The translations under genes and the position numbers were made by a program. Of a stretch of DNA of 64,000 nt, positions 63,233 through 64,000 are shown in pieces. Origin of the DNA: Bacteroidota bacterium (GTDB lineage: Bacteria; Bacteroidota; Bacteroidia; Cytophagales; Cyclobacteriaceae). The notes beneath the pieces were generated by a model. The model saw only the letters and a program-made list of their open reading frames with translations. It ran no database searches and was not told the origin of the DNA. The stretch covers positions 186,001 through 250,000 of the forward strand of contig JAFEAL010000004.1 in NCBI GenBank assembly GCA_018266435.1, read 5' to 3'. Within the stretch, counting starts at the first letter, position 1; every line of letters begins with the position of its first letter.

Positions 63233-64000
63233 ATGAAAAAGATTCAATTGATCTACGGAATAGCTACGGCTGCATTGTGTGCGCTGGTGTTTCATTTGGA
63301 GGCACAAAACCCCAAAGCAAAAAACGGAACATTCGCCCTTACCCACGCGACTATTGAGACGGTAACAAAAGGAATCATTTCAGACGGAACGGTAGTCATC
63401 AGTAACGGAAAAATCACAGCCGTAGGCAATAATATTCAACCTCCGGCCGGAGCCGAGGTGATTGATTGCAAAGGACTGTTCATTTACCCGGGCATGATCG
63501 ATGGAGGAACTAACTTGGGTCTTTCTGAAATTGGGGCAGATCCACGCACCCAGGATTTCAACGAAATAGGAGATGTCATCCCTCAAATGCATGCACTCAC
63601 AGCAGTTAACCCCAATGCGGTAGCCATACCGATTACCCGTGTAAGTGGCGTGACTACTGTGCTGGCCGCCCCACAAGGAGATTTGTATGCCGGCACGGCC
63701 GCCCTCATTAATCTTCACGGATATACCTCCGAACAAATGTATGCAGGTTTTCAGGGAGCCGTCCTCATCTTCCCGAATACCGGAAGACGAGGATACTTTG
63801 ATCGCAGAACAGATGATGAAATAAAAAAAGCAGCCGACAACGCCTTAAAAAAAATGAGCGAGGTGTGGAATCGTGCCGTGCAGTATCAAAAGATTGACTC
63901 AGCCACCAAAGGAAATGCCGGATACTACCCTGAGATGCAGGCACTATTGCCTGTGGTGAAGGGCGAGCATCCGCTGTTAATTGAAGTCAACAAAGCCAAA
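63233..64000 (+). CDS. Third amidohydrolase-like protein, partial at window end
   Basis: The first 256 codons of an exported protein, open to the last base. The signal peptide is MKKIQLIYGIATAALCALVF followed by HLEAQ, cut at about residue 25. It carries TFALTHATIETVTKGIISDG, SNGKITAVG and YPGMIDGGTNLG: again the D-x-H-x-H site is replaced (Asp90, Gly91, Gly92, Thr93, Asn94), as in the first gene of the cluster but not in the middle one. ATG is 3 bases after the previous stop. The C-terminal half lies outside the window, so the remaining ligands cannot be judged. Confidence 0.9.
   Translation, partial: MKKIQLIYGIATAALCALVFHLEAQNPKAKNGTFALTHATIETVTKGIISDGTVVISNGKITAVGNNIQPPAGAEVIDCKGLFIYPGMIDGGTNLGLSEIGADPRTQDFNEIGDVIPQMHALTAVNPNAVAIPITRVSGVTTVLAAPQGDLYAGTAALINLHGYTSEQMYAGFQGAVLIFPNTGRRGYFDRRTDDEIKKAADNALKKMSEVWNRAVQYQKIDSATKGNAGYYPEMQALLPVVKGEHPLLIEVNKAK

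Noticed and set aside
1..64000. CRISPR arrays, insertion sequences, prophage or integrase genes
   Set aside because: I looked for regular direct repeats, transposase or recombinase motifs and terminal inverted repeats on both strands and saw none.

Overview
The window looks like a chromosomal segment of a Bacteroidota bacterium, most likely order Cytophagales. Four signs support this. There is an LpxC-FabZ fusion gene followed by lpxA. Several large secreted proteins end in type IX secretion (T9SS) sorting domains. FtsX-type permeases of about 800 residues occur without an ATPase beside them. The promoters fit the Bacteroidota pattern (TTG at -33, about 19-20 bases, then TAnnTTTG at -7). Identification rests on reading the sequence only; no database search was made.

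Layout. 1-4.4 kb, minus strand: transaldolase, the small SRP RNA, a lipoprotein, and the translationally coupled lipid A/fatty acid operon lpxC/fabZ-lpxA-ABC ATPase. 4.6-8.6 kb, plus: glycerol catabolism (glpF, glpK, glpD; glpD starts with TTG). 8.7-11.7 kb, plus: a NagB/PIG-L deacetylase fusion, then a lipoprotein and a clear terminator. 11.8-19.6 kb, plus: a large ABCG-type transporter, a YdcF-family protein, and an SGNH-SGNH-MBOAT block that looks like an envelope O-acylation system. 19.6-24.9 kb, minus: dnaG-ribBA-unknown-surE, preceded by a CAP-domain protein. The DnaG zinc-finger ligands are all replaced. 25.0-26.3 kb, plus: an Mrp-type ATPase and a NifU-type iron-sulfur scaffold. 26.4-33.4 kb, plus: an M43 metalloprotease with a T9SS tail, ddl, a stand-alone PASTA protein and another T9SS protein.

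33.4-36.0 kb holds a site-2 protease and a tRNA with anticodon CAT (probably Ile2) on the minus strand, then about 900 bases without an intact gene that contain decayed coding fragments, and an NTF2-like lipoprotein. 36.1-41.6 kb, plus: a YfhO-type membrane protein, a GH20 hexosaminidase and an M20 peptidase. 41.7-50.0 kb, plus: a three-gene cluster of a Kre9/KNH-like exported protein, a 2088-residue T9SS surface protein and an exported caspase-fold protease. This cluster is the best candidate here for an undescribed system. 50.1-60.1 kb: two paralogous FtsX-type permeases flank a cytochrome b/molybdopterin oxidoreductase fusion (minus) and galK plus a sodium/solute symporter (plus). 60.2-64.0 kb, plus: three tandem exported amidohydrolase-like proteins, the last cut by the window end; only the middle one keeps the HxH metal motif.

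Functionally the window mixes housekeeping genes (lipid A, peptidoglycan precursor, riboflavin, primase, SRP RNA, Fe-S assembly), sugar and glycerol use (glp genes, galK/symporter, NagB fusion, GH20), and a heavy load of exported hydrolases and adhesin-like proteins, typical of a polymer-degrading, surface-active bacterium.
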